Made by a program: the position numbers and the translations under genes
NCBI GenBank assembly: GCA_945860285.1
Contig: CAMAQB010000007.1
Location: 1 to 63,708 of the forward strand
DNA from: Akkermansia muciniphila
GTDB taxonomy: Bacteria; Verrucomicrobiota; Verrucomicrobiia; Verrucomicrobiales; Akkermansiaceae
Direction of reading: 5' to 3'
Length of the DNA stretch: 63,708 nt
Notes under the pieces: generated by a model
What the model was told of the DNA's origin: nothing
Databases searched by the model: none
Seen by the model: the letters and a program-made list of their open reading frames with translations, nothing else
In this document: piece after piece, positions 27,317-36,544 of the stretch
How the letters are laid out: each line of letters opens with the position of its first letter
Numbering within the stretch: position 1 is the first letter of the stretch

Positions 27317-28141
27317 TCACCAGGGTTGATGGGACTGTTGCTCTTGTTTCGCCTTCTGCCATTCCGCTTCCATCTCTTCAAGGCTTGCCGCTTCCAACGA
27401 TAGCCCGCGTTGCTTGAGGGCTTTTTCCATCAGCGCGAAACGGCATTCGAATTTATCGTTGGCGGAGGCCATCAGCACCTCCGGGTCCAGATGTCGATAA
27501 CGCATCAAGTTGACCAAGCTGAACAATACATCGCCGAGTTCTTCATCGATTTTCGGATCATCGCCGCTCTCCCACTCGGCCTCCAGTTCGTCCAATTCCT
27601 CGCGAACCTTGGCAAGAACCCCGCGCGCATCCGGCCAGTCAAATCCGACTTTCGCGGCTTTCTTTTGCAATTTCGCAGCGCGCAACATCGCCGGCAGTCC
27701 CTTGCCGATGCCGTGAAGGTACGACGATTCCTGCGCGCCTTTTTCGCCGCGTTTGATCTCATCCCACTGAGCCAGCACTGCGGCGGTGGTTCCGGCAGCC
27801 GAGGTTCCAAACACATGCGGATGCCTGCGAACGAGTTTTTCCGAAATGCCGGCGGCAACATCATCGAAAGTGAACGCCTTGCTCTCCGCGGCCAGTTCAG
27901 AGTGAAAGACGACCTGCAACAACACATCACCCAGTTCCTCCCGCAGGTGCTCGATGTTGCCGGAGCGGATCGCATCGACGCATTCATGTGCTTCCTCAAT
28001 GAGATTGCTGATCAACGACTCGTGACTTTGCTCGGCATCCCACGGACAACCGCCGGGCGCGCGCAGTCGATGCATGATAGCCCGCAGCCTGTCGATTTGC
28101 AGGCGGGGATCGGCGCATTGGATCATCTCGGAATCGTCCAT
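27317..28141 (-). CDS. mazG: nucleoside triphosphate pyrophosphohydrolase MazG
   Basis: This is an all-alpha NTP pyrophosphohydrolase of 274 residues that hydrolyses (d)NTPs to NMP and pyrophosphate and cleans the nucleotide pool. It has two MazG units: the first with GGCPWD, EEAHE and EELGDVLLQV, the second with EELDELE and EELGDVLFSL. The acidic EExxE...ExxD ligands of Mg are present in both. The frame is open to 28258, but ATG 28141 matches the usual N-terminus (LRAIMHRLRAPGGCPWD soon after). A partial copy of the dispersed 154-bp element lies upstream in the same orientation. Confidence 0.92.
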   Translation of the reverse strand: MDDSEMIQCADPRLQIDRLRAIMHRLRAPGGCPWDAEQSHESLISNLIEEAHECVDAIRSGNIEHLREELGDVLLQVVFHSELAAESKAFTFDDVAAGISEKLVRRHPHVFGTSAAGTTAAVLAQWDEIKRGEKGAQESSYLHGIGKGLPAMLRAAKLQKKAAKVGFDWPDARGVLAKVREELDELEAEWESGDDPKIDEELGDVLFSLVNLMRYRHLDPEVLMASANDKFECRFALMEKALKQRGLSLEAASLEEMEAEWQKAKQEQQSHQPW

Positions 28142-28591
28142 GCGCGAGTTAAGATGGCGGAGATCGAAGATGCAAGCGAAACGAGCGGATGTGCCACGCC
28201 CTGGAAAAGCAGGCGCGCCATTCAGGAAAACTGATGAGAGCCGCACCAGGGGCTCCATTCCTTGATGCCGGCTGCGATTTCGTCATTGCTGGTGAAGTCC
28301 ATTGCAGCTAAGCTCACGACCACCTGCTTGACCATCTTTATGCTGTTGAAGCTTTCGCATTGTTTGCGAACGAGGATGCCGTGTGAAGAATGAACACGTC
28401 GAGATGATACCTCATCGTCCCCCGCCGGAACGCTCGAAGATCGCCCCAGCCCCTTTGATTATGACATGTCTCCCCGATTCCCTGCTTGCCCGCCTTCTCC
28501 ACCTGTGTCGTCATCATAAACAGCTCCGACAAAAAACTCCCGACGCTTTCTTGACCAGCGTCATGATCCGTGTAGTCTCGCCGCCCCGACC
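28142..28591. other. divergent intergenic region between mazG and ileS
   Basis: These 450 bp between divergent starts have no convincing gene. The 64-residue minus frame at 28338-28532 looks like chance. They contain the left part of the dispersed element (28360-28443, minus orientation) and presumably both promoters, although no sigma-70 boxes stand out. Confidence 0.6.
28360..28443 (-). repeat. partial third copy of the dispersed 154-bp element
   Basis: Read on the minus strand from 28443, this copy keeps the block GAGCGTTCCGG at offset 8, the TTCA step at offset 56 and TCGTTCGCAAACAA at offset 70. These are the same offsets as in the full copy at 38573-38726. The right half is not recognisable. 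It lies about 220 bp upstream of mazG in the same orientation. Confidence 0.65.
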
Positions 28592-31309
28592 ATGAGCGAG
28601 GCTTCGACCAACTACAAGGACAGCATCACACTGCCGCAGACGAATTTCGCCATGCGCGCGGATTTGGTAGACAACGAGCCGAAGCGTCTTGCCGGGTGGG
28701 AGGCGCAGGGATTGTATCAGAAAATCCTGCAACGCCGTCTGGATCAAAACGCGCCGACTTTCATTCTCCACGACGGTCCGCCCTTTGCCAATGGCGATGT
28801 GCACATGGGCACGGCGCTCAACAAAGTGCTCAAGGATCTTGTCGTGAAATCGAAAACCATGGCGGGTTTCGCGGTGCCCTTCGTTCCCGGATGGGACTGT
28901 CATGGTCTGCCGATCGAGTTCAAGGTGGTCAAAAAGGCAACCGGTCTGGAACCAGCGGAAATCCGCCGCCGCTGCAGCGAGTTCGCGCTGAAATTCATCG
29001 ACATCCAACGCGCGTCGTTCCGTCGGCTCGGCGTGTTCGGCGATTGGCAGAATCCTTACCTGACCATGGATCCGGCCTACGAAGCCGACATCCTGCGGGT
29101 CTTCGCCAAAATGGTCGAGGACGGTCGCATCTATCAAAGCCGCAAACCGGTGCAGTGGTCGTATGGCGCTCACACCGCGCTCGCCGAAGCCGAGGTGGAA
29201 TACATGGACAAGGAAAGTCCGGCGGTCTTCGTGAAATTCGCGCTCGACGACGACAGTGGTGCGGCGATGGTGATCTGGACAACCACCCCCTGGACCCTGC
29301 CCGCCAATCTCGGCATCGCGGTGCATCCCGAATTCACCTACGTGCGCGGCGAATTTCACAAGGGCGACCAGATCGAAACATTGATCATCGTTAAGGAATT
29401 GGTCGAAGCCTTTGCGGCAAAAACGGGATTTGTTCTGCATAAAGTGAGCGAAGAAATCAAAGGCCGCGAACTGGAAGGCAAGCAGGCACGCCATCCGCTG
29501 CTGCCACGGCTTTCCCGCGTGGTGCTGGCACAGTTCGTCACCACCGAAACCGGCAGCGGCGCGGTGCACATCGCCCCCGGTCACGGCGCGGACGACTACG
29601 CGGTCGGCATGCAATACAAGCTGGGACTGCTGTCCCCGGTGGACGACAACGGGCTGTTCACGGACGAAGCCGAAATGCCGGAACTGACGGGCAAACATGT
29701 CTTCGCCAGCAACGAACCGATCATTGCGATGCTGGAAGAACAAGGCGCTCTGCTCGGGCGGGAGGTCCATCGGCACAGCTACCCGCACTGCTGGCGCTCG
29801 AAAACACCGATCATTTTCCGTTCGGTCGAACAGTTTTTCATTTCGTTAGATGGAATACGCGGTCGAGCATTGGAAGCGATCGATGAAGTCACCTGGCTGC
29901 CCGCCTGGGGGCGCAACCGCATTTATGGCACTGTCGAGGCCCGCCCGGACTGGTGCATTTCCCGCCAGCGCACCTGGGGGGTCCCTGTGCCGGTGTTTTA
30001 CAAGGACGACGGCACGGTGATCCTCGACGCCGCTCTGGCGCGCCGTGTTGCCGACCTGGTCGAAAGCGACGGCACCAATGTGTGGTTTGAAAAATCCGAC
30101 GACGAACTCGCGCAGTTGTTAGACCTGCCCGCCGGGGTGAAAAAATGCCGCGACACACTCGACGTGTGGATCGACAGCGGATGTTCGCACGTCGCCGTGC
30201 TCGAACGCAATGCCCGGCTTCATCAACCGGCCGACCTCTATCTCGAAGCCACCGACCAGCACCGCGGCTGGTTCCAGAGTTCGCTGATGCTCAGCGTCGC
30301 CTTCCGCCAGGCCGCGCCGTATAAAGCCGTTCTGACCCATGGATTCGTGGTCGACAAGGACAAGAAGAAACTTTCCAAGTCTGAGGCCGAAAAGGCAGGC
30401 AAGCCGATTGATGCCGCGCATTATTACAACAAATACGGAGCCGACATCGTACGGCTCTGGGTGAGCAGCGTCGACTGGCAAAGCGAGGTTCCCTTTGGCG
30501 AGGAATTGTTCAAACAAGTCGCTGAGCCCTACCGTCGACTGCGCAACACCCTGCGGATTCTGTTAGGAAATCTTGAGGGCTTTGATCCCGTTCGCGATGC
30601 CGTCGTATCCGAGGAGTTGCCCTTGTTCGACCGCTGGATTCTGGAACGTCTGCACGAAGTGGTCGGAGAATGTCGCAATGCTTATGAAACATATGAATTC
30701 CGCAAGGTATTCAATGCGCTCAATCAATTCTGCACCGCCGATCTCAGTGCGATCTACATCGATGTCACCAAGGACCGGATGTACTGCGATGCGGCGGGCT
30801 CGTTGCGCCGCCGGGCGACGCAGACGGCGATGTATGAGCTGTTCAGCGCCATCGCCCGCCTTTTGGCACCGATCCTCGCCTTCACCGCCGACGAAGCCTG
30901 GGAGCATGCGACCTTTACCAGCGGAACGATTCACGAGCAGGACTTCCCCGCCCCCGATCCGCGTTTCGCCGTGGCCAGCGCCAGCAAGGTGATGGACCGG
31001 CTATTTGAAATCCGCTACGCCATCCAGACCGCCATCGAACCGCGCATCCAGGCCAAGGAGTTTTCGCGCAACAACGAAGCAGCCGTCGCACTCATCGTGC
31101 CCGCCAACGACCCTGCGCTCGCGGCGATGAACGACATCGAGGCCATGAAGGAAATTTTCATCCTCGCCGAACTCGACGTGAGCACAGGTGATGCTCTGAC
31201 CGCCACTGCCCGCAAAACGACGCTGCATCTTTGTCCGCGCTGCCGTCGCCACGAACCGACCTTGGACAACGGCCTCTGCCAGCGTTGTCACAATGTTGTA
31301 AATGGATAA
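28592..31309 (+). CDS. ileS: isoleucyl-tRNA synthetase
   Basis: This is a class I synthetase of 905 residues that charges tRNA-Ile. Motifs in order: the nucleotide-binding PPFANGDVHMGTALNKVLKD (63-82), the WDCHGLPIE block, the CP1 editing domain with TTPWTLPANLGIAVHPEF, GTGAVHxAPGHG-type editing residues (SGAVHIAPGHGADDY), the DVWIDSGCSH block, and KLSKS (593-597). The C-terminal zinc knuckle CPRCRRHEP...CQRCHN is intact. The HIGH-type motif reads HMGT, so the last His is replaced by Thr. Length is normal. It is followed by lspA, a linkage seen in many bacteria. Confidence 0.96.
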   Translation: MSEASTNYKDSITLPQTNFAMRADLVDNEPKRLAGWEAQGLYQKILQRRLDQNAPTFILHDGPPFANGDVHMGTALNKVLKDLVVKSKTMAGFAVPFVPGWDCHGLPIEFKVVKKATGLEPAEIRRRCSEFALKFIDIQRASFRRLGVFGDWQNPYLTMDPAYEADILRVFAKMVEDGRIYQSRKPVQWSYGAHTALAEAEVEYMDKESPAVFVKFALDDDSGAAMVIWTTTPWTLPANLGIAVHPEFTYVRGEFHKGDQIETLIIVKELVEAFAAKTGFVLHKVSEEIKGRELEGKQARHPLLPRLSRVVLAQFVTTETGSGAVHIAPGHGADDYAVGMQYKLGLLSPVDDNGLFTDEAEMPELTGKHVFASNEPIIAMLEEQGALLGREVHRHSYPHCWRSKTPIIFRSVEQFFISLDGIRGRALEAIDEVTWLPAWGRNRIYGTVEARPDWCISRQRTWGVPVPVFYKDDGTVILDAALARRVADLVESDGTNVWFEKSDDELAQLLDLPAGVKKCRDTLDVWIDSGCSHVAVLERNARLHQPADLYLEATDQHRGWFQSSLMLSVAFRQAAPYKAVLTHGFVVDKDKKKLSKSEAEKAGKPIDAAHYYNKYGADIVRLWVSSVDWQSEVPFGEELFKQVAEPYRRLRNTLRILLGNLEGFDPVRDAVVSEELPLFDRWILERLHEVVGECRNAYETYEFRKVFNALNQFCTADLSAIYIDVTKDRMYCDAAGSLRRRATQTAMYELFSAIARLLAPILAFTADEAWEHATFTSGTIHEQDFPAPDPRFAVASASKVMDRLFEIRYAIQTAIEPRIQAKEFSRNNEAAVALIVPANDPALAAMNDIEAMKEIFILAELDVSTGDALTATARKTTLHLCPRCRRHEPTLDNGLCQRCHNVVNG

Positions 31310-31356
31310 GTGCTCATACGAAAAATTTCACGCCCATCGTATGATCGAAATTTTTC

Positions 31357-31434
31357 AACCACAGATTACACAGATTGATGAAACACATGGCCATCTCTTC
31401 AAAAAATCCGTGAAATCTGTGAAATCCGTGGTTT
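31357..31434. repeat. intergenic inverted repeat of the CCACAGATT type
   Basis: Arm 31357-31376 (AACCACAGATTACACAGATT) pairs with 31414-31434, whose reverse complement is AAACCACGGATTTCACAGATT. The loop is about 37 nt. The second arm consists of three consecutive 9-bp words AAATC(C/T)GTG. A related degenerate block lies at 11850-11873. It sits between ileS and lspA and may attenuate read-through. Confidence 0.75.
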
Positions 31435-31482
31435 CTATTTCAGCCTGAAGCGAGACGACCAATTTACCAACGATTTCCGAAT

Positions 31483-32067
31483 ATGAATCTCAGCTTCCGC
31501 ACCTTGTTGTTAGGCATCACCCTGCCGCTCTTTCTGCTCGACCAGATCAGCAAATGGTGGATCGTTCTCACCTTTCCCGAACCGGGTTACGGGGTTCGCG
31601 ACATCGAGCTGACCTCCTGGTTCCACATCATCCGCGTTCACAACCAGGGCGTGGCATTCGGCATGGGCAACGGCACTGCGTGGGCGCCACTGGTGTTTTT
31701 TTTCGTGCCGCTGCTGGCGCTGGCCGGCATCCGCTATTGCTGGAAAAAGGGCGTGTTTCACAGCAAAGCATCGCGGATCGCCGTGAGCCTGCTGCTGGCG
31801 GGCATTTTCGGGAATTTCACCGACCGCCTGTTCCAGGGCTTCCAGCTTGCGGAATACGCTGGCGAGAGCTTCTGGAAACGGCTGTCCGAGGGCTACGTGG
31901 TCGACTTCATCAGCATCTGGCTCCCCGGATTTGCAAAAATCATGCCCAGCAGCCAGGGGTGGTGGCCGACCTTCAACGTCGCCGATTCATGCATCTGCAT
32001 CGCCGCCGGTCTGTTGTTTTTTTCGGGTTTAACCGAAGAAAAAAAGGTGTCATTCGCTGGGAAATGA
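31483..32067 (+). CDS. lspA: lipoprotein signal peptidase (signal peptidase II)
   Basis: This is an inner-membrane aspartyl protease of 194 residues that removes signal peptides from prolipoproteins. Family blocks are present: DQISKWW (20-26), VHNQGVAFG (52-60), and the catalytic aspartates Asp114 in GNFTDRL and Asp168 in FNVADSCI. Four hydrophobic spans are visible. At 194 residues it is a little longer than most because of a loop between the last two spans (AEYAGESFWKRLSEGY). Its substrates would include the EF-hand and cyclophilin lipoproteins in this window. It sits downstream of ileS, separated by the inverted repeat. Confidence 0.94.
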   Translation: MNLSFRTLLLGITLPLFLLDQISKWWIVLTFPEPGYGVRDIELTSWFHIIRVHNQGVAFGMGNGTAWAPLVFFFVPLLALAGIRYCWKKGVFHSKASRIAVSLLLAGIFGNFTDRLFQGFQLAEYAGESFWKRLSEGYVVDFISIWLPGFAKIMPSSQGWWPTFNVADSCICIAAGLLFFSGLTEEKKVSFAGK

Positions 32068-32161
32068 AAACGAAAATGCAGATATGCGGAGAAGAAATCG
32101 CGATAGCACTTGATCATTCCGATCCGGCGGATACGATGCCCACAACGATTTATAGACACTG

Positions 32162-33994
32162 ATGAGATACCCGCGCTTCCTGCTGATTTTCCTGATGTCA
32201 TTGCTGGCCTCGCTGCCGGGTCTCAGCCAGGAAACTTTTTTCCGCAACGTCTTTGAGCCGAAAGGAGGTTCGTATGTCGAAGTGATGGCGCTTTGCAGCA
32301 AACTGCCAAGCACCGGATATGCGCCGATCCGGGTCACCCTGGCCAATCGCACGCAGGTTCCCGCCTCGGTCAGCTTGAATTTCCGTTCGGAGTCGAGTGC
32401 CGCTTATTACAGGAGCGATGGCAAGCTCAGCATGAGTTCCTCGTTCTCCGTTTCCGCCGCTGCGGGCACGGTGAGCACGGTGGACTTGATGGTTCCGGTG
32501 GCATCCTGTGTCAAGTCAGGCGGTTCCTACGGCGGATCATCCGGCCAGCAGTCGCTCGAACTCACCATGTTCGGAGTAAGCAGCGGCTCATACACCCAAT
32601 CGAGCAACATCGAGGACGATTTTCCCAACATCCTCATGTCCGAACCGCTCTACACACCTTACGCCTCCGCCCTCGACGCGGAAACGGCCAAAGCAAGCGG
32701 TTCGTCACACGGTTATTCGGGAGGTTCCCCTTCCTTCGCCGGAAAATTCACCCCTACGAAAATGGCCGAAGACTGGCGGGCCTACAGCGGTTATGACCGG
32801 ATCATCATGACCGACGACGACTGGCTGGCAATGACACCCGGTGCGCGGGCCGCAGTGTTGCGGTGGAACCGCCTTGGCGGCGAACTGCAACTCATCGCGT
32901 TCAATCCGGGCAGCACGCCGAACACGCTCGGAATTTCCTTCGACAGCAACAATGGCGACATCGGCGTGCGCGGCATGGGCCATGTGGAAATCGAAAAATA
33001 CACGCCTCCAACGATTGACGTCCCGGCCATGGTTTCGAAAGTCAGCAGTCCGCGCACCGGCGTACCCGCTGTGTTTCAAAGCGCGTATTTGAAAAACGAC
33101 TACCCCGGGTCCTGGGGTTTGCAAAATTCTATGGGAACGAAGACCTTCCATTTCATCCTCTTCATCCTGATCATGATCGCCTACGGGGTGCTTGTCGCGC
33201 CGGTGAATCTGTTCGTGTTCGCCAAATCCGGCATGCGGCACAAGCTGTTCACCACCACTCCGATCATCGCCATCGGTGCCAGCATCGCAATGGTCGGACT
33301 GATTTTCCTGCAGGACGGTCTGGGCGGCAAAGGCGTCCGCGCGCAGTTGATGGAAGTCAGTTCGGAGGACGGCGACAACAATGCCTACATCTATCAGGAA
33401 CAGGTGTCGCGCTCGGGCGTGTTGATCGGCAACCGCTTTCACATGAACGATGCCTGCGTGATCACTCCGCTGCCTTTGGCTCAATCGCAGTGGACACGCC
33501 TGAACCTCGACAGCAAAACCGATCAGAACTATACGATCAATGCCGACGACAAGGGCATGCAGGTCACCGGCGACTGGTTTCAGTCGCGCTCCGAACAGGC
33601 ACAGTTGCTCCGCGCGATTCTGCCATCGCGGGCGCGGATCGAAGAATTGCCCGCCGGCGAGTCCCCCGCCCTGTTGTCTTATTTCGAATACGAAATTGAC
33701 ATCCTCTTCATCCGCGGCACGGGAGGAAAATTCTGGAAAGCGGAACACGTTGCCTCGGGAAAAAATTTCCTGTGCACCGAGACGACAGCCAGCGACTACG
33801 AATCATTTGTGGACAGCCGGGCCAGTTTGCTGGGCAATGCCAACAAGGAGCGCTTGAAGGCCCTCAGCAGACGCGAGAACCATTTTGTTGCCGTCAGCAA
33901 GTCCGCGCCGATGATGGAGACCTTCACGAGCATCCGCTGGAAAGACAACACCAGCATCATCACCGGCGACATCCGCAAGGCCGAAAAACCCTGA
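32162..33994 (+). CDS. membrane-anchored accessory protein of an ABC export module
   Basis: This is a protein of 610 residues with a signal peptide (MRYPRFLLIFLMSLLASLPG), a large serine/glycine-rich beta-sandwich-like extracytoplasmic part, a segment YDRIIMTDDDWLAMTPGARAAVLRWNRLGGELQLIA that resembles a glutamine-amidotransferase-like (DUF4350-type) fold, two transmembrane helices (about 327-345 and 361-378) and a C-terminal domain. I do not recognise an exact family. Sixteen bases separate it from the ABC ATPase gene, which overlaps the permease gene, so the three form a module. The layout resembles Gld/DUF4350 transporter gene sets in Bacteroidetes, but that comparison is an inference. Confidence 0.65.
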   Translation: MRYPRFLLIFLMSLLASLPGLSQETFFRNVFEPKGGSYVEVMALCSKLPSTGYAPIRVTLANRTQVPASVSLNFRSESSAAYYRSDGKLSMSSSFSVSAAAGTVSTVDLMVPVASCVKSGGSYGGSSGQQSLELTMFGVSSGSYTQSSNIEDDFPNILMSEPLYTPYASALDAETAKASGSSHGYSGGSPSFAGKFTPTKMAEDWRAYSGYDRIIMTDDDWLAMTPGARAAVLRWNRLGGELQLIAFNPGSTPNTLGISFDSNNGDIGVRGMGHVEIEKYTPPTIDVPAMVSKVSSPRTGVPAVFQSAYLKNDYPGSWGLQNSMGTKTFHFILFILIMIAYGVLVAPVNLFVFAKSGMRHKLFTTTPIIAIGASIAMVGLIFLQDGLGGKGVRAQLMEVSSEDGDNNAYIYQEQVSRSGVLIGNRFHMNDACVITPLPLAQSQWTRLNLDSKTDQNYTINADDKGMQVTGDWFQSRSEQAQLLRAILPSRARIEELPAGESPALLSYFEYEIDILFIRGTGGKFWKAEHVASGKNFLCTETTASDYESFVDSRASLLGNANKERLKALSRRENHFVAVSKSAPMMETFTSIRWKDNTSIITGDIRKAEKP

Positions 33995-34009
33995 GTTCAC
34001 CGATCCTGC

Positions 34010-35032
34010 ATGAGCAACGTCGCCATTTCCGTTCACAATCTCTACCGCTACTTCGGTCCGCTCAAGGCCGTGAATGGTGTCACGTTTGAAATTCCCCACG
34101 GCTCGGTCTGCGGGTTTGTCGGAGCCAACGGCGCGGGCAAAACCACGACGATGCGCATCCTCGCATCGCTGGACTACCCGACTCTCGGCACGGCGGAAAT
34201 CTGCGGCTTCAATGTCGTCAGCCACCCCGAGGAGGTGCGCCGTTTGATCGGCTGGATGCCGGATCACTTTGGCAACTACGAGCACATGACCGTGGTCGAA
34301 TATCTCGACTTCTACGCGCGAGCGCTCGGATACAAGGGCAAGGAGCGGCGCACGCGCGTGCAGGAGGTCATGGAGTTCACCGACCTCGTGCCACTGGCGG
34401 AAAGATTTTCCAACAAGTTGTCAAAAGGCAACACCCAGCGCCTCGGGCTCGGGCGGGCGCTGTTGCAGGACCCGCAGATCCTGATCATGGATGAACCGGC
34501 CGCCGGTCTCGATCCGAAAGCGCGGGTGGAATTGAAAAGCCTGATCCGGGTTCTCGCCAATGAGGGGAAAACCATTTTCATCTCCTCACACATTCTATCG
34601 GAACTCGGCGAGATGTGCGATTCTCTGCTGTTCATCAACAGCGGGCGCATCGTTCATCACGGCGACTCCGAAAGCCTGCTGATGCAAACCGATGTCGCCG
34701 GTGGCCTGCTCTACGACGTGCAACTGGCCGGTGATCCCGAGGCGCTCTCGACCTGGTGTTTGCTGCATCCCAAGGTCGAATTCATGGAGTCGCGCAAATA
34801 CGGCGGCCGCATCCGCATTGATTCCACCGAAGTGGCGGAGGCCGCGGAAATCCTGCAACGCATGGTCAAGGACGGCATGAAAATCTGCGAGTTCCATCGC
34901 GAGGAACGCAATCTTGAGGACGCCTTCATCGACATGTTGGGTAAAATCGAACGCGGCGACATCGCGGGAGCCACACCGCCGCCGATGCCGGAAACCAAGG
35001 CATTCAACCCGCCAAGCAATCCATCCGAATGA
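34010..35032 (+). CDS. ABC transporter ATP-binding protein
   Basis: This is a 340-residue ATPase of the ABC-2 type export class. It has Walker A GANGAGKTT (38-46), a signature that reads LSKGNTQRLGLGRAL instead of LSGGQ, Walker B ILIMDEPAAGLDP (Asp161, Glu162) and the switch motif ISSHILSE. A C-terminal extension (about 225-340) without nucleotide motifs follows, as in NatA/GldA-like proteins, and ends in a proline-rich tail. The stop overlaps the permease start by four bases (35029-35032). It should power the permease at 35029. The cargo is unknown. Confidence 0.9.
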   Translation: MSNVAISVHNLYRYFGPLKAVNGVTFEIPHGSVCGFVGANGAGKTTTMRILASLDYPTLGTAEICGFNVVSHPEEVRRLIGWMPDHFGNYEHMTVVEYLDFYARALGYKGKERRTRVQEVMEFTDLVPLAERFSNKLSKGNTQRLGLGRALLQDPQILIMDEPAAGLDPKARVELKSLIRVLANEGKTIFISSHILSELGEMCDSLLFINSGRIVHHGDSESLLMQTDVAGGLLYDVQLAGDPEALSTWCLLHPKVEFMESRKYGGRIRIDSTEVAEAAEILQRMVKDGMKICEFHREERNLEDAFIDMLGKIERGDIAGATPPPMPETKAFNPPSNPSE

Positions 35033-36534
35033 GCACCGAAGCACAAGCGCCCGCCGTGGCTCCTCCGCAACCTATCAAACCCGCGACCGCCGGGCTGGAT
35101 GATTTTTCCGACCGTCTGCCACCGATGCTGGTGAAGGAACTGCGGCAGGGGCTGCGGGCGCGGACCTTTGTCGCGGTGTTCCTCGCTCTGCAACTCTTCC
35201 TCGGCCTGGTGATGCTGCTGGCGACGACCGCCAGCGGTCTCGATGGCGCGGGACTGGTGGTGTCGCGAATCATCTTTTTGTTTTTCTCCCTCGCGGTGCT
35301 GGTCGTGCAGCCGCTGCGCGGCATGAACGCGCTCTATGGCGAGATCAAAAGCAGCACGATCGACATGATGGTTTTGACCCGACTCAGCGCGCGGCGGATC
35401 GTCACCGGCAAATGGGCGGCTGTCGTCGGCCAAACCCTGCTGCTGTTCATCTCGATCGTCCCCTATCTGATCCTGCGCTACTTCTTCGGCGGCATGAACC
35501 TCTTTGCGGAAATGCTGGCACTGTTTTCGCTCTTCGTGCTTTCGAGCTGCCTCACCGCGTTCAACGTGGGATTTTCCGCCAACAAGGCAATCCTGGTGCG
35601 TGGATTTTTTCCCATCGGTGTCGCGGTGCTCATGGCCAACGTGTGTCTGGGCATCGGCTTCTCCGGCTTCGGTGAATTCCTGGAGTTTTTCCTGTTCTCC
35701 AACGCCAAAGTGACCGCCATTTACCTCGGAAGCATGATCGGCCTCGTGTACCTGGCATGGACGGCTCTGGGCCTTGGCGTCTCAGCCATCGCGCCCGCTG
35801 CGGAAAATCACAGCAGCTTGAGTCGACTGATTACCCTGGGCGTGATGGCGCTTGTCGGTGCGGTTCTTTATTTTGCCGATGCGGATTGGATGATCGTTCC
35901 ATTTGCGATTGGAGCCGTCGCGCTTCCGGGCATTGTTCTCGGTCTAACAGAAGAAAATTTCCTGATGCCACGCATCACCCTGCCTTTCATCAAGGCCGGC
36001 ATCTTCGGCAAAGCAGCGGGACGTTTTCTCTATCCCTGCTGGTCGTCCGGGGTGTTTTTTGCCGCTGCGCTGATCGTGCTTGTTTTCGGCCTCGCCTTGC
36101 TCGCCGTGGACTCGAAGAGCTTTTCAGGCAGAAACGAGGAGTTTCTTGGAGTGATCGGATCCCTGTTGGGTTGCCTGATGTTCCCCGCGGTTTTTCTCGC
36201 CCTATTTCAAAAGCGGATCAGCAACCGACTGGGCATTTATGTCGCCATCCTCGTTGGTATGTTTGCTGTGATGGGTGCGGTTTATGCGGTCTCAGAGAGC
36301 ACCAACACCGAAGGCGCGATGTGGATTTTCTGCTGGTTGCCGCCGGTGCAGTTGGTGATGGCCATGGATTACTCCTACCGCAACGATTTTCTGCTGGTGA
36401 TTTTCGTATTCGACGCTCTCTATTTGCTGTTCTTGACCATCCATGCCGTGACAAAAATGCGTGTCGTGCATGACGCGGAAAATTCGGCGCGGGACACCTA
36501 TCTCACGCCTCAGGAAAAAGTGACGGTCGAGTGA
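35029..36534 (+). CDS. ABC-2 type permease
   Basis: This is an integral membrane protein of 501 residues with about twelve hydrophobic stretches. The N-terminal cytoplasmic block LPPMLVKELRQGLRARTF and the following EIKSSTIDMMVLTRL are shared with the orphan permease at 9762-10739, so the two are paralogues; this one is longer by a second membrane half. It is translationally coupled to the ATPase gene. The module is probably an exporter or membrane-remodelling transporter. No substrate-binding protein is encoded nearby, which fits export rather than import. Confidence 0.85.
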   Translation: MSTEAQAPAVAPPQPIKPATAGLDDFSDRLPPMLVKELRQGLRARTFVAVFLALQLFLGLVMLLATTASGLDGAGLVVSRIIFLFFSLAVLVVQPLRGMNALYGEIKSSTIDMMVLTRLSARRIVTGKWAAVVGQTLLLFISIVPYLILRYFFGGMNLFAEMLALFSLFVLSSCLTAFNVGFSANKAILVRGFFPIGVAVLMANVCLGIGFSGFGEFLEFFLFSNAKVTAIYLGSMIGLVYLAWTALGLGVSAIAPAAENHSSLSRLITLGVMALVGAVLYFADADWMIVPFAIGAVALPGIVLGLTEENFLMPRITLPFIKAGIFGKAAGRFLYPCWSSGVFFAAALIVLVFGLALLAVDSKSFSGRNEEFLGVIGSLLGCLMFPAVFLALFQKRISNRLGIYVAILVGMFAVMGAVYAVSESTNTEGAMWIFCWLPPVQLVMAMDYSYRNDFLLVIFVFDALYLLFLTIHAVTKMRVVHDAENSARDTYLTPQEKVTVE

Positions 36535-36544
36535 TGCTCTCCAG

